A stretch of DNA of 64,000 nucleotides, taken from assembly GCA_013339895.1 (NCBI GenBank), contig JABACO010000009.1, positions 8,877,188 to 8,941,187 on the forward strand. Direction: 5' to 3'. Origin of the DNA: Ephydatia muelleri. Taxonomy: Eukaryota > Porifera > Demospongiae > Spongillida > Spongillidae. The translations under genes and the position numbers were made by a program. Below, one piece after another: positions 51,081-62,096 of the stretch; the stretch's first letter is position 1; every line of letters starts with the position of its first letter. The notes beneath the pieces were generated by a model. That model was not told where the DNA came from. It saw only the letters and a list, made by a program, of their open reading frames with translations, and ran no database searches.

Positions 51081-54000
51081 CTACTTCGCAAGTTGTGCCA
51101 AGTCTGGCGCTACAGCGGTGCTCCTCCTGATGATGGCAGCACGTTGAGTGGCTATGGTGGCTCGGAACCCTTCCAGCTGTGCACCGATGGCAGCACGATC
51201 CGGGGACCACGCCCGTTTCTGACGACTCTTGTCACCCTGGGATGGAGTAGAGCTCTGTTCACGTTTGCTCCTCTGTGACATGAGACCCCTGTCTGCATCA
51301 GCGTAGAACCTGTCCCTGTTTGCGAAGGTGACGTGGGGGAGGTCATGCATGTATCAATGTTAAAGAGATGATGTGAAATTGGATGATGTACACAACAATT
51401 GAACACACTCTACACAGAACAGTGTCTGCTGACCTTATGGTGTCATTCAGGTAGTCCCTCGTGCTCGGGACTCCCTTCGGGCGTCCCAAAACATAGTCTG
51501 TCGTTGCTGCTTTTTCGGAGGCCATTATGGTGGTCCTGATGGATTGCCCGGTGCCCAGCCTGCACACTTCTGCCCTGATCATCTCAAGCGCATCGTCTTC
51601 TACGTGGGTGTCATGTCCCAACTTCTCCAGAACCCCGCGCACCTCCCTTTGACACAAAATATTTCAGTGGAGGAGTAAGAGTAAGGGCTGGTGAGGTCAG
51701 GTTTATCCCACCTAATGACCAGATCGTCCTCTTCGAAGATAATCATCTCCTTAAGAGTTCTGACTACCCTGTTGTGGTTCACTCCCAGCACGCCCAGTGT
51801 GTGACAGGCTTCGGCCCTCACCGCCCTCAGCTTTTCAAACCTTGCTGCCCATAGGAGTTGATCAATGAGAGCATCATCGTACCAGCCAATCTCTCCAAGG
51901 GCTTTGGAAAAGAGGGGGGGGGGGGGGGGGGGATGGAATGGGGTGTCCTCAAACGGGAAATGGGATGGTGGGGAAGGGGTATGCTAACCTCTCAATGTGT
52001 GTGCTTTCACCCTCCAGCAGGGGTCACTTATCAGATTGATGAGGGTAGGAAGAACTTGAGCACCTGACAACCTCAGTGTACCTGCAATCTTTTTTATACA
52101 CATTTACCTTTTCAATCGTGATTGTAATTACCATCAATTCATCATACCATGATAGCCTCTATCTTGACTGAGACGTGGTCATCCTTGAAGCACAGCAGAT
52201 AGGCAGGAAGAAGCTGCGGTGTCATGAGTTTTAAAGACCGAAGCTGTTTTTGTATATGCGGATGCGTGAGAGTGCCATATTGCATGCAGGTGTGTACAGA
52301 GGAGAGTGTGTTGTCATTATGCAGGCAGATACAAGGTTGTTAGGTAAATATATAGTATACCTGTATCTGAAACACACCTCACACGTGTGCCAGCTAGATA
52401 GATGTAGTTTTTGAAAAGGTTAAGAGGTGTCAACCACACACTACCCCCAGGATAATACTGCAAGCTCGAAAGACAGTGTGGCATAGCTGCATAGGTATTG
52501 TTCAATGCTTTATTACAAACGAGTCGTAATTAAATAGACCTACACTGCACAGACAAATTCACCATCACACACTCAAACACACATCAATCCATACTTTTCT
52601 TATACACAGGACAAAACAAACGTCTGCACATGTACTACAACAAACATCAGCACATGTGTAGATTTGTATGACAAACACATCCGTTGCCATGAGAGGACAA
52701 ACAAACAAAAGTGCTGAACAAAAAAACATAGCAAATGGATCGTACCATCTTAATGGCAGCAAGCCTTCTGGTGCTGGAACCCGTGCGCAACTGCCTCTCA
52801 ATTTCATCACAGATTATCTACAAGTAACAAAAGGGCAGGCAGCTTCAAAACGAGCCAATGTCCATAGCTAGTTACAGCTCCACACTCCACACATGGACAC
52901 TGTACAGACCCAAACTAGGGTACTGCGAGACCCATACCATGGGCAGTGCGTAAACTCACACAAGTGATAGAGTACCACATACTGAACCAATAAATAAATC
53001 TGCTGGCTTGTATGCGCTTTACCTTGGCTTCCCCAGCCTTCCCCAAAGCTTGGGCAGCAGCCAGTCTGACTTCACGGTTGGCGTCCTCCCACATCAGGAA
53101 GGACAGCCTGTGAGCCAGGTCCCTGCTCAGCCTCTGGTGCAGGCGCCCCACGACCAGACAGCCAGTGACCCTACCCCTCCAGCCCTCGCTGTTGAGCAGC
53201 ACTGACACCTCTGCCGCTACAAGCGGCTGGATGGGGAGGAGGGAAAGAGAGGGCTTTCACACGGATGAAGGATGACAAACAGAACGGTCCGTTAGCGGTT
53301 TATGAAGGACCAATTAATTAATAGTATGTTATAAATGGTTAGTGAAAGGCTAGTAATGGATTACATTAATGGAACACGACATCAGACTCATGAGCAGGGT
53401 ACAAGCAACATGCCATGAACTGAATAAAGCATACAAAAAATACATTGTTCTGAACTGAGTGTCAAGCCTTGTTTTTTTAATTTCTGTTGCATTATCAATT
53501 GCCATAATAGTCCCTCACAATAACTTCAGTCCTTCGTCAACCACGGTGCATTTTTAAGAGGGGTAGATGGGGAGGGAGGGATGGGGAAGAGGGAATTTAG
53601 AAGGGAAAGTACGACTCACTGTTCTCCAGCTCAGTGCTGCCAGCAGATCTATGGCTTTATCAGTCCTGGATGAGTCCCCTCCCTCCTCCACCAAGGTGCT
53701 CACCAGGGAACGTATGACACTGTCATGACAGACACCACCCAAGGCCAGACACTGGACGGCTGCCCAACACTCAGGCTGACTCTGGCTGCTCAGTGCATCC
53801 AAGAGGACCTGCTCTGCCTGAGGGGAAAAAAATGGGAGGACATTAGAGGGCATGTCCAAGTGCAATCCACTAGAATCAACAAAACTGTGTATCTAACACT
53901 GCAGCTTCATCAATAGTGTCTCCTCTATGACAGAATGGGCATTTAATTTCTAGAACACCGCTCCTACAACATGTGCAGTTAACATATGAGAAAGAAAGGC

Positions 54001-55773
54001 AGTGGGAGGGGGGGTGGGGAAGGGTCAAAATGACGAGGGGCAAAGAGCCAAATATGTGAAAGAGAGTGATTGGAGGGAAGATGAGAAGTAAGGAATTGAA
54101 GGTTAACAGCACCCAAAGTGAGGATGGAAAATGAGTAAAGAGAAGATCGTAACCCCAGTAGAAAGGTCATGCAGCGCGTGGCCGGGTCTAACTAGTACCT
54201 TTTCAACGTGCATGTCCAGGCAGTAGAGAGCCAGTGCCGCACACACGCGAACTCGCTCCGTGTCGCTCAACAGCAAACGACACAGCTCTTGCATCGTCCT
54301 GCGACCAATGGCCAGCGCAGTTTCTTCCTGGGGTGGAGCTGTGGGCGTGGCCCTGGCCATCATGACGGATGCCATGATACCGCACACCTGGTCTGCATTA
54401 CTGAGGGACAGAAGGTTCCTCATGCAGACGACTTCACTGAGGTCCAACGAATTTAAGAGAACGTGCCACTGTTGACACCATTCCTCCACTATGAAAGGTT
54501 TCGGGGGGGGGGGGGGGGGGGGGGGGGGGGAATGCAAAAAGTAATCTTCCAATTAAGCTAAACCTATGGACCTGTGAACTCTTACCAACTCCGAAATACT
54601 TCTGTCCTTTGGTTGAAACCACTGGCTGTGTAGGATGGTTTGTGGTGGGCTTGCACTCGTCATCAGGTGGCTGACATGTCCATTTGAGCTCCTCTGAGTC
54701 CTGCAGAATAGAGATGGAGGAGGGACCAAAAGAGATAAGAAAGAAGAAAATAAGCATTAATTAGAGGAGTTATTAAATACGGGGAAGTGATTAAAGCCAC
54801 CACGTTGAAGTACCTCGGCAGGTTGTGGCAGACTGGTCCAGCGTTGAACTCCCCTCGTGTATTTTCTCGCCACGCACGGCACTGCGCAGGTGTCTGAGCA
54901 CCATTCGTGAGGCTCCTGCGGGAACTTCTCCTGGAGAACCTTTTCGAACTTGCTCTTATTGTCGAGAAGAATTGTCGTGTCCGTGCAGTGAGGGCGGTGG
55001 ATTGGGAGCGCTCCAGATAGGAACTCGACTAAAAAGCGTGTGCTGGTGGCCGGTGTCGAGGCAGGCTGCTGTAGTTGGCCCTTGGATTTTTCGTCAGCAA
55101 GCGAAGGCGCTGCTTCCCGCCGCTCTCGTGATGTTGGCGCGGGAGTGAAGGTGGCGGCGCTCGGAGGAGGCGGAGCTGGGCCTTGAAGCCCCCCGAGCCT
55201 TTGGGCCGTTGCGCTGCTCAAACGTAGCAAGGTCTTGGCCTCCCACTCTTCCGAAGCAGTAGCGTGAAACACATCTGGACGAACACTGGCGACGCTGGGA
55301 TTCGCTGTGAGCGTCGCCTTCCCCTCCGGTGTGTGAAGAAAGGACGGCCTTGGTGCAGTCGTAACCAGCTTTACATCCACCGGAAGGCTTTGACTCCTCG
55401 GGTGACAAGGGACGTGTCTTTTAAGATCCCCCCTGCAGTTATGTCTGCCCAAGGGTCTCAGTCTACCTTTGCGCTCGGAAAGACGAGAGGCACCGTGTAA
55501 ATCCATTTCGAGCGCCTTCTTGTAACCGATGCTCTGTGGACACCGGGAGAGAACCACCTCGTCGTCGAACTTGAGAGTTCTGCACAGTTCCGTGACGTCC
55601 GAAGACGGAATGAGGGGTTCCCTATATGGCGGACCCGTAAAGGTGCACCCGTACTTCTGCTTCGTGTTTCCACCGCGAACGCCGTTGTGGGCCTTGGCGT
55701 TCATCTGTGCACACAGGGCTGGGGTGTGTACTTTGGCAGCGCAGGAGTACAGCTCAGAGCCGCTCTGCAACAT
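51081..55773 (-). CDS. HEAT-repeat protein, probably HEATR4 family
   Basis: About 890 residues. Exons: 55773-54814 (long N-terminal region, GPPYREPLIPS, Pro/Ser-rich), 54700-54586, 54488-54199, 53817-53620, 53226-53023, 52817-52746, 52243-52148, about 52071-51989, about 51908-51708, about 51650-51440, about 51345-51081. HEAT-type helices: ECWAAVQCLALGG, REVRLAAAQALGKAGE, VSVKIEAIM, CWRVKAHTLR, RAEACHTLGVLG. The tail is basic with many Ser/Arg and stops at 51081-51083. HEAT repeats form superhelical scaffolds. HEATR4 is my best family guess (long unique N-terminus then HEAT repeats) but rests on layout, not a sequence match. The start is only 68 bp from the next gene's start on the other strand. 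The splice into the 52071 exon does not keep phase cleanly, so an indel or a misplaced junction is likely there. Confidence 0.65.
51910..51935. repeat. Poly-G run in a HEAT-gene intron
   Basis: Homopolymer G (C on the transcribed strand) just upstream of the RAEACHTLGVLG exon acceptor. The block A equivalent is at 19903-19921 and differs slightly in length. Confidence 0.6.
54505..54531. repeat. Poly-G run at a HEAT-gene splice acceptor
   Basis: On the transcribed strand a C run followed by GAAACCTTTCATAG at the acceptor of the 54488-54199 exon. Confidence 0.7.
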
Positions 55774-55841
55774 CGTGTTGAATCGGATCGCAAAGGATTG
55801 GTTGCCACGGGTTACGTGCGCTCCTAATAAACCATGTGAAA
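55774..55841. promoter_or_regulatory. 68-bp divergent start region, HEAT gene / coiled-coil gene
   Basis: The minus-strand HEAT gene starts at 55773 and the plus-strand coiled-coil gene at 55842. With so little space, the transcripts must either have very short leaders or overlap. Inferred shared promoter. Confidence 0.5.
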
Positions 55842-57181
55842 ATGGATGCGGCCCGAAAGGGCAAGCGTTCGGACGTGCGGAGCCCTTTAGCGAAGGGAAT
55901 TAGCTTGAATCAGCAAGATAAGAAACGAGAAGGAGCATCAACTAGAGACGGCCAGCCGTTTCAGGTGTCTGAAAAGAAAACGGCAGTGACCTCAGAGAGT
56001 CGACGTGGCACCGATACGGTGAAAACTGGCGCCGCGAAAATATACAACACTTCTGAAGAGGCACGCGCACATGCTTACAAAGAATGGCTTGAACGAAAAC
56101 AGCATAGCGAACAAGTGAATCCTAAACAAAGCGACGGAGCAGAGAAACATGAGAAAAAGGTGACGTGTGTATTAATTTGTGTGTGTGTGTTCTGTGTTTG
56201 TGTTTGTTTGTGTGTGTTTTTATGTGTTATATGTGTGTTTGTGTGTGTATGTATAAGAATTCTATGTGTGTGCTCATATTGGTGACTGGTTGTTACTTTT
56301 TCTGTTCAGCACTCTGATGGGCAGCATGTGAACAAGGCTCTCCAGTCATGGATGGCAACTAAGGAGGCCCAGCTAAAAGAGAAGGTAAAGAGGGAGAAAG
56401 AAATGGCCAAATGGAGGAGGAGTTGGCTCAAAGAGAAGGAAACGAAGAAGGCAGAGGCAGAGAAAGAGGCGGAAGTACTGGCGTGAGAAGAAGAAGTTGG
56501 AACTGGTACAAAGCTACCAGGAGAGGAAGAAGAGAGAGAAGGAAGAGGAGGAACACAGGAAGCAGGAGGAGGAGGACAAGAGTAGGGCCACTGAGGCAGC
56601 TTTCAGGGTGTGGTAAGTTCATCTGTTGAGCATGGTACCTCACACACGTGTGGCTCCTCAGGGCAGAGAAGAAGACTGAGAGTCTGAGAGCTCAACAGAA
56701 GCAGGAAATGGAACAGAGGCTTCTGCAAGAGGCCGAACAGGCTGATAAGGCTAAAGCCAGGCTTTCTGATGCACAGGCTGCATTTGAAGCTTGGAAGAAG
56801 AAGAAAGAGGAGTCGGTGTTGGAAGTTGAACGGCTAGGTCCTGATGCCGGACCCCTGCATGAGAGAGCATGGTGTCCGGCACGAAGCATCACGCACAGCT
56901 ACCCGTCAGCAGAGAAAGCGTCTAAGAATTCCCGTCAATCACAGTCAGGCAAAGTATCCCATTCACCCAGTGCCCAGTCCAGTCGAGGATCACGATCATG
57001 TAATTCCAGTCACTCAGAATCAAATCAGTCCAGCACAAGCAGTTTTTCAAGGCCTCCCAGAGCAGTTAGCTCACCCATGCCATCTTCAAGCAATCGTGGC
57101 ACCGCAAGGAAGAAAACCATTCAGGTATGCTGTCAGACACTTGAATATTGGTGCACTTGCCAAGATGATATCAATGATTAA
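55842..57181 (+). CDS. Coiled-coil protein with repeated (A)xxWxxxK motifs (CCDC34/CCDC181/MAP9-like)
   Basis: Exon 1 55842-56159 starts MDAARKGKRSDV and contains AYKEWLERK. Exon 2 about 56310-56612 contains ALQSWMATKEAQLKEK, KWRRSWLKEKE and AFRVW. Exon 3 about 56663-57124 begins AEKKTESLRAQQ, carries AFEAWKKKKEE and ends in a Ser-rich tail; the frame stays open to about 57181. A 1-bp frameshift near 56477 (after KEAEV) breaks exon 2. The charged Lys/Glu/Arg composition predicts a long coiled coil. Recurrent W-containing motifs in a basic coiled coil occur in cilia- and microtubule-associated proteins; that link is inference. The exact family is not determined, and further 3' exons cannot be excluded. 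Confidence 0.6.
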
Positions 57182-57348
57182 GTGTTACATATTGCTATGC
57201 ACCAAATGTAAAGAACTATTGATGGTGACAGCCAAACCTATGCCAAACCCATGGTGGTGCACACAGCTTCTTAAGCTGTGTGGTATAATTCTTTATAACA
57301 TGCAAGGTGTGGGTACAAATGGTCCACTGGTGTTGGAGGACTAAACGC

Positions 57349-57475
57349 GACCATACACTAGGCAACATGTTGCACGCAACTCAATGAATGAGTAAAATCA
57401 GTAATCTATGAATTTACAGAGATTTTACTCGTATTCGTTTGAGTTGCGTGCCACATGTTGCCTAGTGTATGATCA
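57349..57475. mobile_element. ~125-bp fold-back element (MITE-like)
   Basis: The left arm (about 57349-57399) and right arm (about 57421-57475) are inverted copies: CATACACTAGGCAACATG, GCACGCAACTCAA and GAGTAAAATC occur in order on the left and reverse-complemented on the right, with a ~20-nt AT-rich loop. The pairing is imperfect. No ORF and no clear target-site duplication. It ends within ~5 bp of the FMN reductase stop codon (57479-57481), so it lies in that gene's 3' UTR or at its 3' end. Confidence 0.75.
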
Positions 57476-57478
57476 CCT

Positions 57479-58163
57479 TTATGGCAGCCCTGCAGTGTCA
57501 CGCTGCTTCTTCAGAGCCACAGCATACCACTCGAGCTCACTTATCAGTTTATCAGCCCCGCTGTCCAGAGAAGTGTCTCCTCCCTTGATGGCAGGTAGTC
57601 CGTCTGGTGTCAGCGCCTTGTAGACCACTGGAATGGAGAAGATTGTCCCCACACTAGGGGTACCTAGGACCCCGAGGAAGGCCCTGGCCTGCATGGCAGA
57701 ACGCACTCCAGCGTAAGGGCCAGCAGAGTAGCAGACAATGCCAGATGGGCGATGCTTGTATGAGAAGAAGTGGTCCATTAGGTTGGTGAGTGCCGGGGGG
57801 AGGCTGTGGTTGTACTCTGCAGCGAGGACAACGTAGGCATCTGCAGCTGCAATGACTTTGTTGGTGTCTTCTAGGACCTGAGGGATCACCTCCCCTTTCC
57901 CGTAATGATGGTATGCCTTTTCCAACAGCGGGAGCTTCAACTGTGCAGGGTCTGGGGATAAGAAGGAGATGGGCTAGTTATTTGCTGTCAAAAATACTTG
58001 GCTACTTCCCCTTTTGTATCGTTGTACCTCACCTAACAACTTAACAGAGTGGCCTTTCGTTTTCCAATTTCCTCACGATGAACTTCGCTACCCGCGAACC
58101 AAAGTTGTTCTCGCGCACTGTTCCCAAGAAGACCACGAACTTCAGTGCCACCTGCTTTGCCAT
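57479..58163 (-). CDS. NADPH-dependent FMN reductase-like flavoprotein, copy 1
   Basis: Flavodoxin-fold oxidoreductase of the FMN_red type (NAD(P)H:FMN/quinone reduction, cytosolic; family knowledge). Exon 1 58163-58033 encodes MAKQVALKFVVFLGTVREN plus the phosphate-binding loop region; exon 2 57951-57479 has NKVIAAADAYVVLAAEYNHS, SYKHRPSGIVCYSAGPYAG and RSAMQARAFLG, which form the second half of the FMN site. Together ~200 residues, the family's usual size. A 1-bp shift in exon 1 near 58063 causes an early stop, where copy 2 reads KLEAKGHSVTLLG. Tandem with the similar gene at 58639-59855, same strand. The stop codon abuts the fold-back element. Confidence 0.8.
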
Positions 58164-58638
58164 CTAGAAATTATGGCAGTTTTTATTCAATGCTAGACGT
58201 ATACATTGCCGTACATCGGTCGTTGCTGGGCGTTTCCTATAAATAAGCACGCGAGAACCACATTCGCAGAAAATTAGACGTGTGTGTAAGGACTGATACG
58301 TTATGACGCTTTTTAAAGCACTAAGCTTAGATGCCCGTCTTATTCATGCAGTTTGCACAGGTAAGGAAGATACAACAACATTCTGGGCAAAGTTTGTGCA
58401 TCGAAGGGAGGACTTGAAAGAGCCCAGTTTTGTCGAAAGTGGCTCAGCCAGACCCTAAAAATAAAAAATAAAAAAATAAAAAGAAAAGGAAAAGAAACAG
58501 ACTATTCGCGCATTTATAAATAAGTGTATAACAACCCTAAGGGTTTAAAATCATAAAATGTGGGAAACATCATACAAAAATAAAGCCTTTCATTGTACAC
58601 AGTTTGCTAGCGGATGACTCCTGATGTCTCAAGGTGCT

Positions 58639-59855
58639 TTACTGTGGCAACCCTGCTGTTTCACGCTGCTTCTTCAGAGCCACAGCATACCACTCGAGCT
58701 CACTTATCAGTTATCAGCCCCGCTGTTCAGAGAAGTGTCCTCCTTGTTGGACGGCTCTCCCTCGGGTGTCAGCGCCTTGTAGACCACTGGAATGGAGAAG
58801 ATTGTCCCCACACTAGGGGTGCTGAGTTCTCCCAGGAAGGCCCTGGCCTGCATGGCAGAACGCACTCCAGCGTAAGGGCCAGCAGAGTAGCAGACAATGC
58901 CAGATGGGCGATGCTTGTACGAGTAGAAGTGGTCCATTAGGTTGGTGAGTGCCGGGGGGAGGCTGTGGTTGTACTCTGCAGCGAGGACAACGTAGGCATC
59001 TGCAGCTGCAAATGACTTTGTTGGTGTCTTCTAGGACCTGAGGGATCACCTCCCCTTTATCATAATGCTGGTACGCCTTCTCCAACATTGGGAGCTTCAA
59101 CTCAGCAGGGTCTGGGGGAAAGCAAGTGTTCAGTTAAATGGAACTCTTGTAGCTGTCAATTGTGGTTACGAAATTCTAGCTCGTAACACATCTGCTGCTA
59201 TCATCACAGTCCCACGCAAAATAGCACTATTTGATTGTATTCTCTAATCAACAATATTGTACACACTACTGTGGACGCTCACTGAATTCGCTGCCTGGGA
59301 CGGCCGCTCCCATTTAAAAACTTTTTTTAAACGCATAACCGTCCGAGCAGTTCTAGCTTTGCAGTGGACACAACAATCAAACGTCTCCTGACCCATTTAT
59401 ATAATTTACTCAGTAGTGATTTTATATCGCCCCTCGACATGCATGTAGCTTTTTGGGGGATTAGGCAATGACACTCGCATCAAGATTCTGTATCTCTTTC
59501 GTTGCGTATTGCGCTTGCACTTTGATATACACACAGGAAAAAAAACGCGTCAGAATCACTTTGGAATAATTACGTGATTGAACAGTAAAAATCACACGCG
59601 TTTTGATTTTATTGTTCAATCACACAATGATTTTACAGACGATTTAAAATCCTTTATAAATCAAAACTTTGATTCGACCCATTTTTTTCCCTGTGACACA
59701 ACCGCTCCGTAGAAGCTTGACCTCACCTAACAATGTAACGGAGTGACCTTTTGCTTCCAGTTTCCCTACGATGAACTTTGCCACTCGCGAGCCAAAGTTG
59801 TTCTCGCGCACTGTTCCCAAGAAGACCACGACTTCAGAGCCACCTGCTTTGCCAT
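58639..59855 (-). CDS. NADPH-dependent FMN reductase-like flavoprotein, copy 2
   Basis: Tandem paralog of copy 1. Exon 1 59855-59727 (LGTVRENNFGSRVAKFIVGK then HSVTLLG and a GTGAGG donor), exon 2 59111-58639 (CYSAGPYAGVRSAMQARAFL, stop 58639-58641). Exon 2 is nearly identical to copy 1, while the C-terminal ~25 residues and the intron differ. Two 1-bp errors or lesions: a missing T in AAGTCGTGG near 59835 and an extra A near 59011. Both are in conserved coding sequence, so either unpolished sequence or early decay. The intron (59112-59726) holds a short inverted repeat. Confidence 0.75.
59574..59623. repeat. Short inverted repeat in an FMN reductase intron
   Basis: GTGATTGAACAGTAAAAATCA pairs imperfectly with TGATTTTATTGTTCAATCAC around a CACGCG loop. 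About 20-bp arms, AT-rich; could be a remnant of a fold-back transposon. Confidence 0.6.
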
Positions 59856-60799
59856 CTCGCTGTTATGACGTAAATATTTCTGACCTATTTAAAAGGAAAA
59901 CGTAAAAGTGCTGAGTGTATAACATTCCATTTCACGCGTGCCATAACACGTTGGGCAATTGCTTGTAACCAGCTGCAAACTGGGCCGTAACGCAGTCGCG
60001 CGCTAGATATAAACATACTTGGATGCTGAAATATCTACAAGACAACGTGATCTAGCTTACACGGCAAAGGCTACACTGTCCTACTATTACCCAACGTTCT
60101 GTTGGAGCGGTTCTGAGCACTGTGGTGGCAAACAAACACCATGCACGCAACAATTGAGCCATCTTGCAGCCATTTTTAGGAAGAAAAGACATCAATTCTG
60201 TCCCACAAGAAACGGCGCTCAGTAAAAAAACACGTGCAACAGAACACTCGCAGCCGGCCTGTGATGGCGAGCTTGAAAATAACTACGAAAAGAGTCTTTC
60301 CCTTTTTGTTCAAACAAACCAGCGGAGTTTTATCCGTCCTCGCTTATACGCAGGTGCAATTCAGAGGAGGTAAGATGTGCATGGCACGCTCTACAGTGTA
60401 TAGCTCACATGACGCGTTGTCTATATGTATGTACACTCATATAGTTTACATTCTTGCAGCGTGTTCATGGGAGTGCTGATAAAAAATAAATCTCATGCTT
60501 TGTTCAATGTGAACAAAGCAATGCTAAACAGGCCTGCGACCTTAGCCTCACTCTAAGGCCTGTGTGAATTTTTTTTTTCCGAGATACATTCTCTTCGCCT
60601 GTCTCTCGAGGTCAGCTTTCTTCAAGAATCAAAGTTGTTGAGACGTTGCTATATTCCGACCTCCATAGCTGACAGGCATATGGCGTTCTCGGCTGCGTGA
60701 GTGTCATGAGTGTTTAAAAATCACGGCTATACAAAAAAAACAAAAAAAAACCAAAAAACGAACAAAAAAAAACAAAAAATAACGGCAACAATGATGAGC
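59856..60799. other. Intergenic; one candidate first exon
   Basis: No recognised gene. A + strand ORF at 60264-60369 begins MASLKITTKRVFPFLFKQTS, is basic and hydrophobic with no acidic residue, and stops at a good donor (GTAAGA at 60370), like a mitochondrial targeting exon. No downstream exon was found before the oppositely oriented myotubularin gene, so it stays a candidate. A-rich low-complexity sequence at 60730-60780. Confidence 0.3.
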
Positions 60800-60941
60800 G
60801 AATTTCTTTTATAGTTCTGTAATTTCGCTAACCACTGGCTGGCTACCATTGTTGACCAATAATGTGTCACGAATTTCTTTTATAGTTCTGTAATTTCGCT
60901 AACCACTGGCTGGCTACCATTGTTGATCGATAATGTGCCAC
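60800..60941. repeat. 71-bp tandem duplication over a stop codon
   Basis: Two direct copies (60800-60870 and 60871-60941), both starting GAATTTCTTTTATAG, differing at only a few bases. On the minus strand the right copy encodes the last ~20 residues and the stop of the myotubularin gene; the left copy lies in its 3' UTR. Confidence 0.9.
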
Positions 60942-62096
60942 TGTTCTGCCTACCCAGCTTTCTGCTGCTCCGTGGGGGCGACCCGCTACCTTCGCTGGCG
61001 GAGTTGGGCTTGCTGCTCCTCCATATCATGGCGGCGGCCTGAGGCTCGCTGGCTTGGTTTCGTGTGACCTTCAGTTTCGTCTTGGATATGGGGCTCCTCC
61101 CCGTGGACGGACCCGGTGAATGGGTGGAGCGCGTACGCGGACTTCGACCCGTCACCCTCTCTTCGGTGTTCTTCAAGATGTTAGAGAAGTGGGCTATGGA
61201 TCCGGTCGGAAGCGATTTGGACTTGTCGCTGAACGTTGGGGCGTCGACGGCAACCTCGTGCTCCTGGTTCACCGACGTGACGTGCCTGCTCGTCGTGGTG
61301 CTCAGGTCATCGCTGCTGGCTACAGACGTGTCGCTCATCCTCTTCACGTCCGATTCCCTCGCCCTGATAGCGTCGGCGATGACGGTGGCGAGGTCGCTGG
61401 CGAAGAGACCCCGCTTCCATCTCCCGCCCGTTCAGAAGGTCTTTGAGCTTCCTCACCTCGCGTACCATGCGGCTGTAGTGCTCCTGGAGCACGCGCTGTT
61501 CAGCCTCCCGGTACAGGCCCGGGATGTACCGAAAGAAGAACCCCGCCCACACCTGCATCCGGCAATGGGAGGTGTCGGGGAGTAGGACGTGCTCGGAGGC
61601 GGAGGTGCGCAGAGGTGGTACCCTGCATGCAACGGGATTTTTGCTGTAGAGACCAAAGTTACCCCCGATAGCAGGATCGGGGACTGCGGTGTCGAAAGCG
61701 CAGTTGAAGCGAGCGGACTCGAACGGGAGGCCCGCGGTCTTGCAGTCGTAAGGCGCGTCACTGCTGCCGAAAATGTAATAGAACGGATTGAGCAGGCATT
61801 CGTTATCCTCCTTGTTCAGCTCCGCCCTCCAGTTATTCCAGGCCGAGAGTAGCGGCCCCTCGAATTCGTCCACCGTGTCCAGCGAGTCGTCTCCACTAAC
61901 GCTGTTCGTCCTGGCCTGGTTTGATGCAGCCACCCTCTCCTTGACTGAGTCGAAGAGGAAGTTCCCGTACAGGCAGCTGTTGGTCAGGTCATAGAGGCAC
62001 AGAATGTAGGTCTCGGAGAACTCAAACGCGGAAGGAAACTGCTTTGACAGCTGCACAACGCAGTCCAGAAAGAGAAGGAAGACTGGTTGCAGCGAC
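60880..62096 (-). CDS. Myotubularin-related protein, MTMR10/11/12 type, C-terminal exon
   Basis: One long 3' exon after acceptor CCCTCACAG (62097 side). It begins in the end of the phosphatase-like domain with PVFLLFLDCVVQLSKQFPS and FEFSETY, then the region after it (WAGFFFRYIPGLYREAEQ) and a Ser/Arg-rich tail ending at stop 60880-60882. This C-terminal layout, with a variable insert and no FYVE or coiled-coil block, is typical of the catalytically inactive MTMR10-12 group. The Cys-x5-Arg region that would decide activity lies in upstream exons outside the window. A 1-bp frameshift near 61430 separates the KLKDLLNGR part from the tail frame (DLATVIADAIRARESDV). Confidence 0.75.
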
